A stretch of DNA of 37,208 bases from Treponema sp. (GTDB lineage: Bacteria > Spirochaetota > Spirochaetia > Treponematales > Treponemataceae), in NCBI GenBank assembly GCA_017619795.1, contig JAFZRP010000064.1:1-37208 (forward strand), in the 5' to 3' direction. The notes under the pieces are model-generated. The model searched no databases. It had not been told where the DNA came from and saw nothing but the letters and a program-made list of their open reading frames with translations. Position 1 is the first letter of the stretch. Each line of letters opens with the position of its first letter. The position numbers and the translations under genes are program-made. Of this stretch, positions 7,062-13,990 are shown piece by piece.

Positions 7062-9185
7062 TTACGGTACAAGCTTACAATATACAGAATCGTCTATTCG
7101 TATTACAAAAAGCCGTACACCATCCTTGTGTTCAATAAGCTTAACAACACCGTTTGCAAAGCCGCGCCAGTTATCCTTTTCAACAAGCTCTTCACATTCA
7201 ATGTCGCCCTTCTGCTCTATCCAATACAAGGATTTCTTTTCACCCTGAAAAACAGGATGTGTATTTTCTTTATAACGAATTGAAACAGGCTTACCGTCTT
7301 CTGTTCTAAGGCAAACAATTTCTGTACCAGCCGCATCATAGAACACAGCTTCTTCTGTAAGGATAGAACTTTCCTGATTATCCGGATAACGTATATATGC
7401 GCAGTCCCAGTGACCGTCATCATCATTATCCCAGTAAGTAGTTTTTCCGTTATTTTTAAGATACTCTTCCTTAAACTCTTTTATTGTATTTCCGTTCCGG
7501 TCAATTTCTACAGAAAGTAAAAACATATCTGAAGAAAAAGTATTGTCGCCAAAAACCCTGTTTACAAGCTCTTTTGACTCCTCGGAAATAAAGCCTTTAT
7601 ATACAGCAAAATCATAAGTTTCTATAGTTTCATAGTAATCATCACCGTCGCTGTCTACATAGCGGACAAAAGGATATCCGGCTTCCATTGAAGCATAGGC
7701 ATATCTTTTGTTATTATCTGTAAACGAAGCATAAACAGGCATGCCGCTATAAACTGAATATTTTACAATTGAGTTTTCCCGCTCAGCAGTTTTAATTTCT
7801 ACAGTAGAAGCCTTTTCTGCAAGAGCTGGTTCATCAGGCACAACAATTTCTTTATTTATATAAGGGATAAAGAAGCTTACTTCAAACTCTGCAAAAATCT
7901 TATCTGAAATCATTTCAAACGGAACAAAAGAAAAATCCTTATCAAGGAAATCAAAAGTCATGTTTTTGTCTTTTAATTCAATCTGTTTTACTGCAGGATA
8001 TTTATTATATAAAAGCTCAAGATTTGTCTTTTCAAAAGCAAGCTTATACGGAACTCCAAAATCGCAGTTTGCATACAAATCAAGGATATTGTCATTATCA
8101 GCATCATACGAAATTGCAGCTGGTCTTCCGCGTTCATACTTAACAATAAGCTCTGTCCTTAAATCAAGCTCCTCATCTATAAAAAGAGTACCGGTAAGAG
8201 AATTGAGTCTTTCGTGAAGATTTGCTCTCAAGCCTTCGTTTTTTATGAGACGAGCAAAGGCTTCCAGAAGATTCAGGCTATACATATTGTTTGAGGCTTC
8301 AAAAAACAGATTGTATGCTTTTTCCTCAGAAAGAATACCTGCTTTAAGCGCTGCAAAGGCATACAAAGGATTGTTGCTTTCTTTTTCACCAACAGCCTTT
8401 AACAGACGAGTCTGCTGCTCTCCTTCTGCAAATAAAAGTGCCATAACCTCTGTTTCATAATCAATTGACGCATAATCATTTGTACGTGAAGAATCATTAT
8501 AAACAGGAAGTCTCTGAATGTAGTCGTCAGCAATTGACTTTACAACCTCAGGGATTTCGTAGCTTTCTGAATTGTTTAATTCCGCATGATTCATAAAAAT
8601 CATTTCGAACATAAAGAAAAGCTTTGGAAAGCGGGAATCATTCGGATAAACCTTGCGGACAGAATTAAGCTTTGCACGAGCCTGACTGATTGAATCTGCA
8701 GTTCCCATTCGGTAGTAATTTTTTATACGGATAAGCTCTGCATCTGCTGAATAAATAAACGGCTTCTGGTCAAGCACAGTAATAGATTCATCATAAAGTC
8801 CTATTTCAGATAAAACATCTGCATAAAGGATTCTTGCACCGTTTCTGTTATAATTTACCCACTCGTCCTTTGCGAACGCCTGTTTTATTACGTTGTAAAC
8901 CTCTGCCCGCTTGTACTTAAGATTCGACATTGAAAGAGCTTTTATGTAAAGCAGATCGGAAATTGAATCGTCGTAGGAAAGCCCCATTTCGGATTGGCTC
9001 AACGCAGAGGTCCAGCTTCCACTCGCAAGATAGTTTTCTGCAGAATTAAGATAACGCTGTGCAATTCTTCTGTTAGAGGCAGCAACTTCTGCAGACATTT
9101 TTGTTTCAACATTACCGGCAACCTGTGCAGACAAAAAATTACAGAAAAAACAAGCAAAGAAAAATACAAACTTAATTTTTTTCAT
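7062..9185 (-). CDS. exported TPR protein with Asp-rich, calcium-loop-like segments
   Basis: The open frame extends to 9245, but the start is placed at ATG 9185. That gives a proper signal peptide (MKKIKFVFFFACFFCNFLSA, then Q) and a 14-base overlap with the end of tilS. About 707 residues. The N-terminal half has TPR-like helical repeats (RYLNSAENYLASGSWTSALSQSEMGLSYD and YADVLSEIGLYDESITVL, quoted here as separate parts). The C-terminal half is beta-rich with acidic loops DADNDNILD, DSDGDDYYE and DNDDDGHWD, which resemble calcium-binding loops of thrombospondin type 3 or FG-GAP kinds. I do not recognise a named family. Location beside an HtrA-like lipoprotein suggests envelope function. Expect periplasmic or surface placement. 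Confidence 0.75.
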   Translation of the reverse strand: MKKIKFVFFFACFFCNFLSAQVAGNVETKMSAEVAASNRRIAQRYLNSAENYLASGSWTSALSQSEMGLSYDDSISDLLYIKALSMSNLKYKRAEVYNVIKQAFAKDEWVNYNRNGARILYADVLSEIGLYDESITVLDQKPFIYSADAELIRIKNYYRMGTADSISQARAKLNSVRKVYPNDSRFPKLFFMFEMIFMNHAELNNSESYEIPEVVKSIADDYIQRLPVYNDSSRTNDYASIDYETEVMALLFAEGEQQTRLLKAVGEKESNNPLYAFAALKAGILSEEKAYNLFFEASNNMYSLNLLEAFARLIKNEGLRANLHERLNSLTGTLFIDEELDLRTELIVKYERGRPAAISYDADNDNILDLYANCDFGVPYKLAFEKTNLELLYNKYPAVKQIELKDKNMTFDFLDKDFSFVPFEMISDKIFAEFEVSFFIPYINKEIVVPDEPALAEKASTVEIKTAERENSIVKYSVYSGMPVYASFTDNNKRYAYASMEAGYPFVRYVDSDGDDYYETIETYDFAVYKGFISEESKELVNRVFGDNTFSSDMFLLSVEIDRNGNTIKEFKEEYLKNNGKTTYWDNDDDGHWDCAYIRYPDNQESSILTEEAVFYDAAGTEIVCLRTEDGKPVSIRYKENTHPVFQGEKKSLYWIEQKGDIECEELVEKDNWRGFANGVVKLIEHKDGVRLFVIRIDDSVYCKLVP

Positions 9186-10644
9186 AGACGATCCAATCTT
9201 TAAATCCAAGCATTTTTCCAAGAACGCAGGTAATAACAAACTCACGCTCCTTTAATTCAAGAAGGACGGGGATTTGTGGCCGAACCTCAACAGGAACATG
9301 CCAATCCGAATAGATATCGCTGATTTTTCTCATAGAGCCGTCTGAAGCTTTTACACAATCGTCCAGCTGTGCATTCTGAATACAGACAGGCAAAGAAAAA
9401 CAATGCTCAACTACGCTTCCATTTATACGCAGCTTACATTTCCCGACATCCGTTCCGTCACTCTTGTTTTCCAACCGTAAGATTTCTACCGTTCCAAAAG
9501 GAAACTCAAAACTTCCAGTTTCTTCTATTATATCAAAAAAAACTAAGTCCGTATTGTTTTTTTTCACTTTTTCAAACAAAACTTTATCTTTTTTAAATGA
9601 GATTTCAACATCGGCAAAGCGTTTTTTAGTTATTTTCACGCTGGCAGATACAGGCACAGTAAGCGATTCCAGAACCTCAGACAAAAAAGAATGTGGAACC
9701 CGTTCGCTCACTCCCGCAAGGTTAAGCCCCTTTAATAAAAGCCGATGCTTAATTGCAGAAGGCGCCGAATCAAAATCCTTTCGAGAAAAAGAAAACTTAC
9801 CGCTACTACCTTCTTCCTGCGTAAAGCTTACCTTTTCAACAAGCTCACTAACAAGCTCCTTGTTTAATTCAGATTTTTCAACGCCCGAAAGCACAGCGTT
9901 CTGCCAGCCTTCAAAATTATCATTCAAAAAAGGAACAAGCTTCTGCCTTATTTTATTTCTTAAATACTTTGTGTCAAAATTAGATGAATCAGTTCGCCAC
10001 TCAGCAGCCTGCAAGGTAAGATATTCTTCAATCTCCTCCCGCGAAATATCAAGCAGCGGACGAATATATTTTCCGCGAATATACGGAATAGCCGGAGAAA
10101 AATCGGCATCGTTTGCTTGTAAAAAGCGCATAAGAGCTGTTTCAAGCTGGTCGTTTTTATTATGGGCAAGACAAAGAAAATCGATATTGTTTTCTGCAAT
10201 AAACCGTTCAAAAGCCTTGTACCGGAAAACGCGGGCAGCCTCTTCAATTCCAGTTTTATTTTCCTGCGAATATTTTAAGATTGCATCACGCTCAATTTCT
10301 ACACGCTCACAGTTTATTGTTACATCATCCCTAAGCTTTTTACATAGAGCCTGTACAAAATCAGCATCACCGCACGTTTCTTCTGCAGCCCTTATATTGT
10401 GATTTACCGTGATAACGTTAAGACTCAACCCATATTTTTTACAGATTGCAGAAAGTGAATAAAGAAGTGCCACGGAATCGGCTCCACCAGATACAGCTGC
10501 CGCAAGGGAAAGCTTTTTGCACAGAGCTTCAGCACCAAGTAAAGCTTCATCTTCGCGCAGAACTTCAACTCCACTCCGCTTCAGGCAGCCATTCAAGCCC
10601 TTGAGAACCTTGCTTTCAAAAAGTTCAATTTTAGTCTGGTTCAT
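9172..10644 (-). CDS. tilS: tRNA(Ile)-lysidine synthetase TilS
   Basis: 490 residues. The N-type ATP pyrophosphatase PP-loop SGGADS is at 52-57, followed by the TilS pattern VNHNIR, LCLAHNKNDQLET and RPLLDISREEIEEYL. The C-terminal part is divergent, as usual in TilS. The enzyme converts C34 of tRNA-Ile(CAU) to lysidine with ATP and lysine, switching the codon read from AUG to AUA; it is normally essential. The ATG at 10644 gives an N-terminal extension of about 45 residues before the PP-loop domain, somewhat longer than usual, so a later start is possible. First gene of the tilS-TPR-htrA-lepA run. Confidence 0.95.
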   Translation of the reverse strand: MNQTKIELFESKVLKGLNGCLKRSGVEVLREDEALLGAEALCKKLSLAAAVSGGADSVALLYSLSAICKKYGLSLNVITVNHNIRAAEETCGDADFVQALCKKLRDDVTINCERVEIERDAILKYSQENKTGIEEAARVFRYKAFERFIAENNIDFLCLAHNKNDQLETALMRFLQANDADFSPAIPYIRGKYIRPLLDISREEIEEYLTLQAAEWRTDSSNFDTKYLRNKIRQKLVPFLNDNFEGWQNAVLSGVEKSELNKELVSELVEKVSFTQEEGSSGKFSFSRKDFDSAPSAIKHRLLLKGLNLAGVSERVPHSFLSEVLESLTVPVSASVKITKKRFADVEISFKKDKVLFEKVKKNNTDLVFFDIIEETGSFEFPFGTVEILRLENKSDGTDVGKCKLRINGSVVEHCFSLPVCIQNAQLDDCVKASDGSMRKISDIYSDWHVPVEVRPQIPVLLELKEREFVITCVLGKMLGFKDWIVYEKN

Positions 10645-10687
10645 AAAATCCGTTATCTTAAAATCCGTGGACCATCATCAAAAAGTT

Positions 10688-10720
10688 AAAAAAACAGAGA
10701 CGCCCAAATAGAGCGTCCCT
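10688..10720 (-). terminator. intrinsic terminator of rplY
   Basis: Minus strand: AGGGACGC (10713-10720) pairs with GCGTCTCT (10696-10703) with one G-U pair, then G and T7 (10688-10694). It lies 48 bases after the rplY stop and before tilS, separating the two transcripts. Confidence 0.85.
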
Positions 10721-10768
10721 TAAAAATCAGTCAAAATTTTTTGTCACATATATTATGTGTCAGAAAAA

Positions 10769-11320
10769 TTAGCGAGCTGGTGCTACAGTTACCAAAGGAA
10801 GCTCAGCATCTGTAAGAACTTCTACCTTATCTCCAAGGTTCAAATCCTTTACGCGAAGAGCCTCGCTAACATTGATTTTAGAAATGTCTGCAACATAAGT
10901 CTCTGGAAGATCGCCGATAACAGCCTTAATCTTAATCTTGTTGTTGCGCTCTTTCTTGAAACCACCCTTAAGAACACCTGCTGGAGTTCCAGAAAAATGA
11001 ATGCGAAGATTCATAACAAGCTTTTCATCAGCAGCTGGTACAAAGAAATCTGCGTGAAGAACGCTGTCTGTTCTGATGTTGTACTCAGCATCTTTAATCA
11101 AAGCAAGATACTCTTTTCCGTCAACTACAAGGTTGATAGAAGTTGTTGGGGTGATTGTTCGCCATACTTTGTTGAACTCTACTTCATTTACTTCAAGCAT
11201 GGCAGCTTCACCTTTATGGTTATACATAACGGCTGGGATACTACCTGCTTTTCGAAGTCTTTTTGCAGCTGCCTTACCTGTTGTAGTACGTGTTTTTGCA
11301 TTGAGTGTAATTTTACTCAT
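10769..11320 (-). CDS. rplY: 50S ribosomal protein L25 (general stress type, Ctc)
   Basis: 183 residues: an N-terminal L25 5S-rRNA-binding domain (MSKITLNAKTR, TGKAAAKRLRKAGSIPAVMY) and the longer C-terminal TL5/Ctc domain (about 95-183, ending LPLVTVAPAR). This is the long bacterial form, not the 94-residue E. coli form. It binds 5S rRNA in the large subunit. AGGAG lies about 10 bases before the ATG at 11320. Own promoter (11358-11386) and own terminator (10688-10720) make it a single-gene unit. Confidence 0.95.
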   Translation of the reverse strand: MSKITLNAKTRTTTGKAAAKRLRKAGSIPAVMYNHKGEAAMLEVNEVEFNKVWRTITPTTSINLVVDGKEYLALIKDAEYNIRTDSVLHADFFVPAADEKLVMNLRIHFSGTPAGVLKGGFKKERNNKIKIKAVIGDLPETYVADISKINVSEALRVKDLNLGDKVEVLTDAELPLVTVAPAR

Positions 11321-11357
11321 TTCTTAAAGCTCCTTATATCTCAAAAAATGTTTATAT

Positions 11358-11386
11358 AATATAGCAGAAAATGCGGGGTTATTCAA
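11358..11386 (-). promoter_or_regulatory. sigma70-type promoter of rplY
   Basis: Minus strand: TTGAAT (11381-11386), 17-base spacer, TATATT (11358-11363). The predicted start is about 30 bases before the rplY ATG. Confidence 0.65.
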
Positions 11387-11456
11387 GGTGGGAGGATAAA
11401 GTGGGAAAGAGAAAGTGTTTGGTGTATAAGTTAAGGGTAATGATTAGGATAAAAGT

Positions 11457-11730
11457 GGGGGAAGTCTCCCCCTCGCTGCAAAGCCCTCGCTCACGTTGTT
11501 CGCATTGGGCTTTTCCGCTACCCCCTCTGCGGGGAGGGCCCCGCAACGCCCCCGTAAACTGTTCTTAAGTTGGGCCGACAGGATTCGCCGCGACGGTCGA
11601 AAACGTCCTGTTTTCTCCCTCTGCGGCGCATCGCCTGCTACAGACGCCATCCTTGGCGTCTGTAGCATAGAATTGCTCCAAGTCTTCGCAATTCTATGGT
11701 CGCAGGCTCGGTTCGAATCCTGCCGGCCCA
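11457..11730. repeat. GC-rich hairpin-dense element bounded by tRNA 3'-end pieces
   Basis: This 274-base stretch is strikingly GC-rich against its AT-rich flanks and is packed with hairpins: 11457-11462/11467-11472; 11480-11486/11507-11513; 11528-11534/11539-11545 (7 bp, loop AGGG); 11578-11583/11606-11611; 11637-11649/11654-11666 (13 bp, loop TCCT); 11667-11676/11688-11697 (10 bp). Positions 11571-11587 equal the last 17 bases of tRNA-Gln, and 11714-11730 carry a similar tRNA tail in the opposite orientation (one mismatch). These tails make TGGGCCG (11571-11577) and CGGCCCA (11724-11730) complementary. Reading frames through it on both strands are low-complexity and look non-coding. It could be a mobile repeat, an integration scar at a tRNA gene, or a structured RNA gene; I cannot tell which from one copy. 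Confidence 0.6.
11571..11587 (-). repeat. 17-bp duplicate of the tRNA-Gln 3' end (attachment-site-like)
   Basis: TGGGCCGACAGGATTCG on the plus strand is identical to 11788-11804, the T-loop-to-acceptor end of tRNA-Gln, in the same orientation, 217 bases away. Tyrosine integrases commonly leave such duplications of tRNA 3' ends. No integrase gene is in the window. Confidence 0.5.
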
Positions 11731-11735
11731 AATAT

Positions 11736-11778
11736 AAAAAAAAAGCTGCCACTCTTGTTTGGATGAGTGGCAGCTTTT
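11736..11778 (-). terminator. intrinsic terminator of tRNA-Gln (bidirectional shape)
   Basis: AGCTGCCACTC (11744-11754) pairs perfectly with GAGTGGCAGCT (11765-11775), 10-base loop. On the minus strand a run of 8 to 9 T follows (11736-11744), placed right after the tRNA. The plus side has only T4, so it would work less well for a plus transcript of the GC-rich element. Confidence 0.85.
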
Positions 11779-11786
11779 AATTTAGG

Positions 11787-11859
11787 CTGGGCCGACAGGA
11801 TTCGAACCTGTGGAATGCGGGCACCAAAAGCCCGTGTCTTACCGCTTGACGACGGCCCA
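11787..11859 (-). tRNA. tRNA-Gln (anticodon TTG)
   Basis: 73 bases on the minus strand form a full cloverleaf. The acceptor is TGGGCCG with CGGCCCA and a discriminator G. The anticodon arm is CGGGC-TTTTGGT-GCCCG, anticodon TTG. The T arm is ACAGG-TTCGAAT-CCTGT. The 3' CCA is not encoded (CCT follows the discriminator), so the CCA-adding enzyme must complete it. It lies downstream of spoVG behind a terminator, and ahead of its own terminator. A separate promoter is not obvious in the A/T tract before it, so read-through from ispE-spoVG is possible. Confidence 0.96.
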
Positions 11860-11870
11860 AAAAAAAAAGA

Positions 11871-11925
11871 AAAATAAAAAAAATTAAGCCAGCTGCAGAA
11901 CAGTCGAAACTGGGGGCAGCTGGCT
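11871..11925 (-). terminator. intrinsic terminator of ispE-spoVG
   Basis: Minus strand: AGCCAGCTGC (11916-11925) pairs perfectly with GCAGCTGGCT (11887-11896). A small inner hairpin CAGT-TTCG-ACTG is in the loop, and a T-rich tract follows (A-rich 11871-11886 on plus). It begins 14 bases after the spoVG stop. Confidence 0.8.
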
Positions 11926-11938
11926 CAGCTTCTATGTA

Positions 11939-12217
11939 TTAGTCGGCTTCTCCGCCAACTTCAACATGACCTGCTTCATATTCTGCGAGGATTTTATCCT
12001 GCAGCTCTGCCCTGAATTCAGGACTGATAGGATGGGCTACATCCTTGTACTCGCCGTTTGCAGTCTTTCTGCTTGGCATTGCTATGAACAATCCGCTTTT
12101 GCCTTCAATGATTTTCACATTATGAACAACAAAGCAGTTGTCAAAAGTAACAGTAACATAAGCACGTAGCTTGCCTTCATCTTCAACTTTTCTAATTCTA
12201 AGTTCAGTAATCTGCAT
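11939..12217 (-). CDS. spoVG: SpoVG-family nucleic-acid-binding regulator
   Basis: The open frame reaches 12274, but ATG 12217 is chosen: GGAGG lies 8 bases before it, and the protein then starts [10 protein letters not shown] as in all SpoVG proteins. The 92 residues include the family core [29 protein letters not shown] and [11 protein letters not shown], then the helix [19 protein letters not shown]. Named for a Bacillus sporulation mutant, SpoVG is known in Borrelia and Staphylococcus as a DNA- and RNA-binding regulator; sporulation is not implied here. It is 32 bases after ispE, probably co-transcribed. Confidence 0.95.
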   Translation of the reverse strand: MQITELRIRKVEDEGKLRAYVTVTFDNCFVVHNVKIIEGKSGLFIAMPSRKTANGEYKDVAHPISPEFRAELQDKILAEYEAGHVEVGGEAD

Positions 12218-12249
12218 AAGCGAGACCTCCAAGTTATCTTTTCCACAAA

Positions 12250-13125
12250 CTAAACTGTTTGTGATAGTACACAATTCCAGGAATCAGCAAGCAAATTACT
12301 ACAGTAGATTGCTTGTTGCCTCAAAGTAAATACACCGAAAACAGTGGAGCCGGAACCCGACATTTCCACATATTCAGCACCCGTTTTTTTTAACTGATCC
12401 AACGCTTCTTTTATAGCACTATACTTTTTACAAAGCGCCGGCGTAAACGAATTTTTAAATCCCCAATTCTTTGGTTCCTGTGCATAAATTTCTGCCAGAT
12501 TCGCAAAATCGGGACATTTTACTTTGTATCCCATCTGTAAGTCATTATCCACAAGCTCGTAAGCTTCTTTTGTGGAGCTGAATACAGCTGGAAACACCAA
12601 CAACAAGAGCAAATCCTGTCTGGACTCAATTTTCTTTATACATTCTCCGCGCCCCGAAACCAAGGCAGCACCTTTTCCTTCGGAATCGCAATGCATAAAA
12701 AAGAAAACATCACTCCCCGTCTTGCCAGCTATATAATCAAGCTGCTTTTCGGAAAGCTTAAGCCCACACATCCTCTCAAGCACTCTTATCAACGCCGCTG
12801 CATCGGAAGAGCCACCGCCCAAACCGCCGCCAGCAGGTATTCCCTTCTTCAAGGAAACATTGATTCCGGGCACAGTACAGTCCGTACACTCCCTGAATGC
12901 CTGATATGCCGCAGTTAATGTATTTTGTACCGGCAGATTAAGTGCTTCACAGACAACCTTACAACCTTCATTTTCAGAAATTGTAACTGTCAATAAATCA
13001 AACAAATCAACCGTTTGAAAGATACTCTCTATGCTATGAAAACAATCAGAACGTCTCGGAAGAACATTCAGATTAAAATTCACCTTAGCATAAGCTCTTT
13101 CTACATACTCAGTTAACATCAACAT
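12250..13125 (-). CDS. ispE: 4-diphosphocytidyl-2-C-methyl-D-erythritol kinase IspE
   Basis: 291 residues of the GHMP kinase family, with the [10 protein letters not shown] start motif (13-22) and the ATP loop [15 protein letters not shown] (97-111). The [12 protein letters not shown] motif is near the C-terminus. IspE phosphorylates CDP-methylerythritol in the MEP pathway to isoprenoid precursors, so this organism makes isoprenoids by the MEP route at least at this step. ATG 13125 and ATG 13119 are both possible starts. Neither has a ribosome binding site, and the promoter's predicted start is within a base or two of 13125, so the mRNA looks leaderless. Confidence 0.95.
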   Translation of the reverse strand: MLMLTEYVERAYAKVNFNLNVLPRRSDCFHSIESIFQTVDLFDLLTVTISENEGCKVVCEALNLPVQNTLTAAYQAFRECTDCTVPGINVSLKKGIPAGGGLGGGSSDAAALIRVLERMCGLKLSEKQLDYIAGKTGSDVFFFMHCDSEGKGAALVSGRGECIKKIESRQDLLLLLVFPAVFSSTKEAYELVDNDLQMGYKVKCPDFANLAEIYAQEPKNWGFKNSFTPALCKKYSAIKEALDQLKKTGAEYVEMSGSGSTVFGVFTLRQQAIYCSNLLADSWNCVLSQTV

Positions 13126-13130
13126 TATTA

Positions 13131-13158
13131 ATTATACCAATTTTTAAGTATCTGTCAA
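13131..13158 (-). promoter_or_regulatory. strong sigma70-type promoter of ispE-spoVG
   Basis: Minus strand: TTGACA (13153-13158), 16-base spacer, TATAAT (13131-13136); both boxes are perfect consensus. Transcription should begin near 13124, essentially at the ispE start codon. Confidence 0.85.
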
Positions 13159-13217
13159 CATTTTCGATTTTTGCAAAAAATGTTGCAAAAAAACATTACA
13201 AAAATTTATAAATCTAG

Positions 13218-13246
13218 TTGACTATAAAGACACTTTCAAATACATT
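13218..13246 (+). promoter_or_regulatory. promoter of the acidic-protein gene, with operator-like inverted repeat
   Basis: TTGACT (13218-13223), 17-base spacer, TACATT (13241-13246). The inverted pair GACACT (13229-13234) and AGTGTC (13250-13255) brackets the -10 box and could be an operator or a chance match. Confidence 0.5.
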
Positions 13247-13286
13247 TCTAGTGTCAATTTAAAAAAAAACTAACAAGTGGGGATTT

Positions 13287-13571
13287 ATGTATTCAGAGGG
13301 ACTTGCTACCGAAGATTCAACTTTCAATCTTTCATTTGCATACGACGATGACTTTGACGAGTACGATGCAGATTTTGACGACGACTTTGATGACTACGAG
13401 GAAGATGAAATTCTTGATGAGTTTGATGATGATGTTGATTTGCTGGACGACGTTTTCAAAGAAGAAGATATCGACGAACCGTATGATGACACTGAACCAG
13501 AAGACGGAAGCTTCAAATCAGCTGATGACGAATATGACATCAGCTTTCTAAAACCTTATGATGATAAGTAA
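13287..13571 (+). CDS. hyper-acidic small protein of unknown function
   Basis: 94 residues, of which 30 are Asp and 13 Glu (46 percent acidic), with only four Lys and no Arg. Motifs such as YDDDFDEYDADFDDDFDDYEE are built from repeated GAT/GAC codons. No signal peptide, membrane segment or known domain is visible. ATG 13287 follows GTGGGGAT at a suitable distance, and a promoter and a terminator frame the gene, so it looks expressed. Acidic proteins of this kind include DNA or ribosome mimics, chaperones of basic proteins and cation buffers; the sequence does not choose between them. Its divergent position to ispE has no clear meaning. Confidence 0.7.
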   Translation: MYSEGLATEDSTFNLSFAYDDDFDEYDADFDDDFDDYEEDEILDEFDDDVDLLDDVFKEEDIDEPYDDTEPEDGSFKSADDEYDISFLKPYDDK

Positions 13572-13579
13572 TAATTGTA

Positions 13580-13602
13580 ATTGCCGTGCTTAACACGGCA
13601 AT
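13580..13602. terminator. bidirectional hairpin between convergent genes
   Basis: ATTGCCGTG (13580-13588) pairs perfectly with CACGGCAAT (13594-13602), loop CTTAA, between the acidic gene and rsfS stops. T-runs are weak on both sides. Confidence 0.6.
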
Positions 13603-13605
13603 CTG

Positions 13606-13962
13606 TTATTTAAACTCTATTGTGCGGCCGGCGTGCCAGAGCTTTTCCAAATCATAGAATTCGCGTGCCTGTGCCGACATAAGGTGAACTACAACTACAC
13701 CTAAATCTATAAGATTCCAATCGTCTCCATCCGGACTCTTTTTATGTGTAAGATGAATCTCAAGATCATTATCCTTTATGTATTCCTTAATCTGCTTATA
13801 AAGTCCCTGCCAGTGTGTTGAGCTGGATACTGTTGTAATAACAAAATAATCTGTCCAGGAATTAAGCTCGCTTATATCCAAAAGGACAGTATCCTTACCC
13901 TTTCCATCATCCATTAATTTTGCAATTTCAATTGCTTTCTGTTCATTTGTCTTTGCTGCCAT
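13606..13962 (-). CDS. rsfS: ribosome silencing factor RsfS
   Basis: 118 residues with the family pattern KAIEIAKLMDDGKGKDTVLLDIS, SWTDYFVITT, SSSTHWQGL and the closing DLGVVVVHLMSAQAREFYDLEKLW. RsfS binds L14 on the large subunit and blocks joining with 30S in starvation. AGGAG lies about 10 bases before ATG 13962. It ends the obgE-nadD-yqeK-LCP-rsfS series, an arrangement found in many bacteria with nadD and yqeK. Confidence 0.95.
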   Translation of the reverse strand: MAAKTNEQKAIEIAKLMDDGKGKDTVLLDISELNSWTDYFVITTVSSSTHWQGLYKQIKEYIKDNDLEIHLTHKKSPDGDDWNLIDLGVVVVHLMSAQAREFYDLEKLWHAGRTIEFK

Positions 13963-13990
13963 TTAAGTAAAACTCCTTTAGTAATTCTCT

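Noticed and set aside
9464..10402. 312-residue open frame on the plus strand
   Set aside because: Antisense to tilS, with Ser/Arg-rich composition typical of an antisense shadow and no ribosome site.
10757..11359. 200-residue open frame opposite rplY
   Set aside because: Fully antisense to a certain gene; Cys/Ser-rich sequence without any domain.
11658..11730. Possible plus-strand tRNA ending in CGGCCCA
   Set aside because: The T-arm is broken by five extra bases (CTCGG), no proper 5' acceptor or D arm exists at the right distance, and the middle is a long hairpin; treated as a tRNA-like remnant.
11444..11780. Open frames on both strands in the GC-rich block (11444-11752 minus, 11496-11780 plus, 11371-11568 plus)
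   Set aside because: GC-rich DNA with few stop codons gives open frames by chance; they run through hairpins, tRNA tails and a terminator.
13303..13551. 82-residue Met/Thr-rich open frame inside the acidic gene
   Set aside because: Frame-shifted reading of GAT repeats; the overlapping frame has promoter and ribosome site spacing that fit better.
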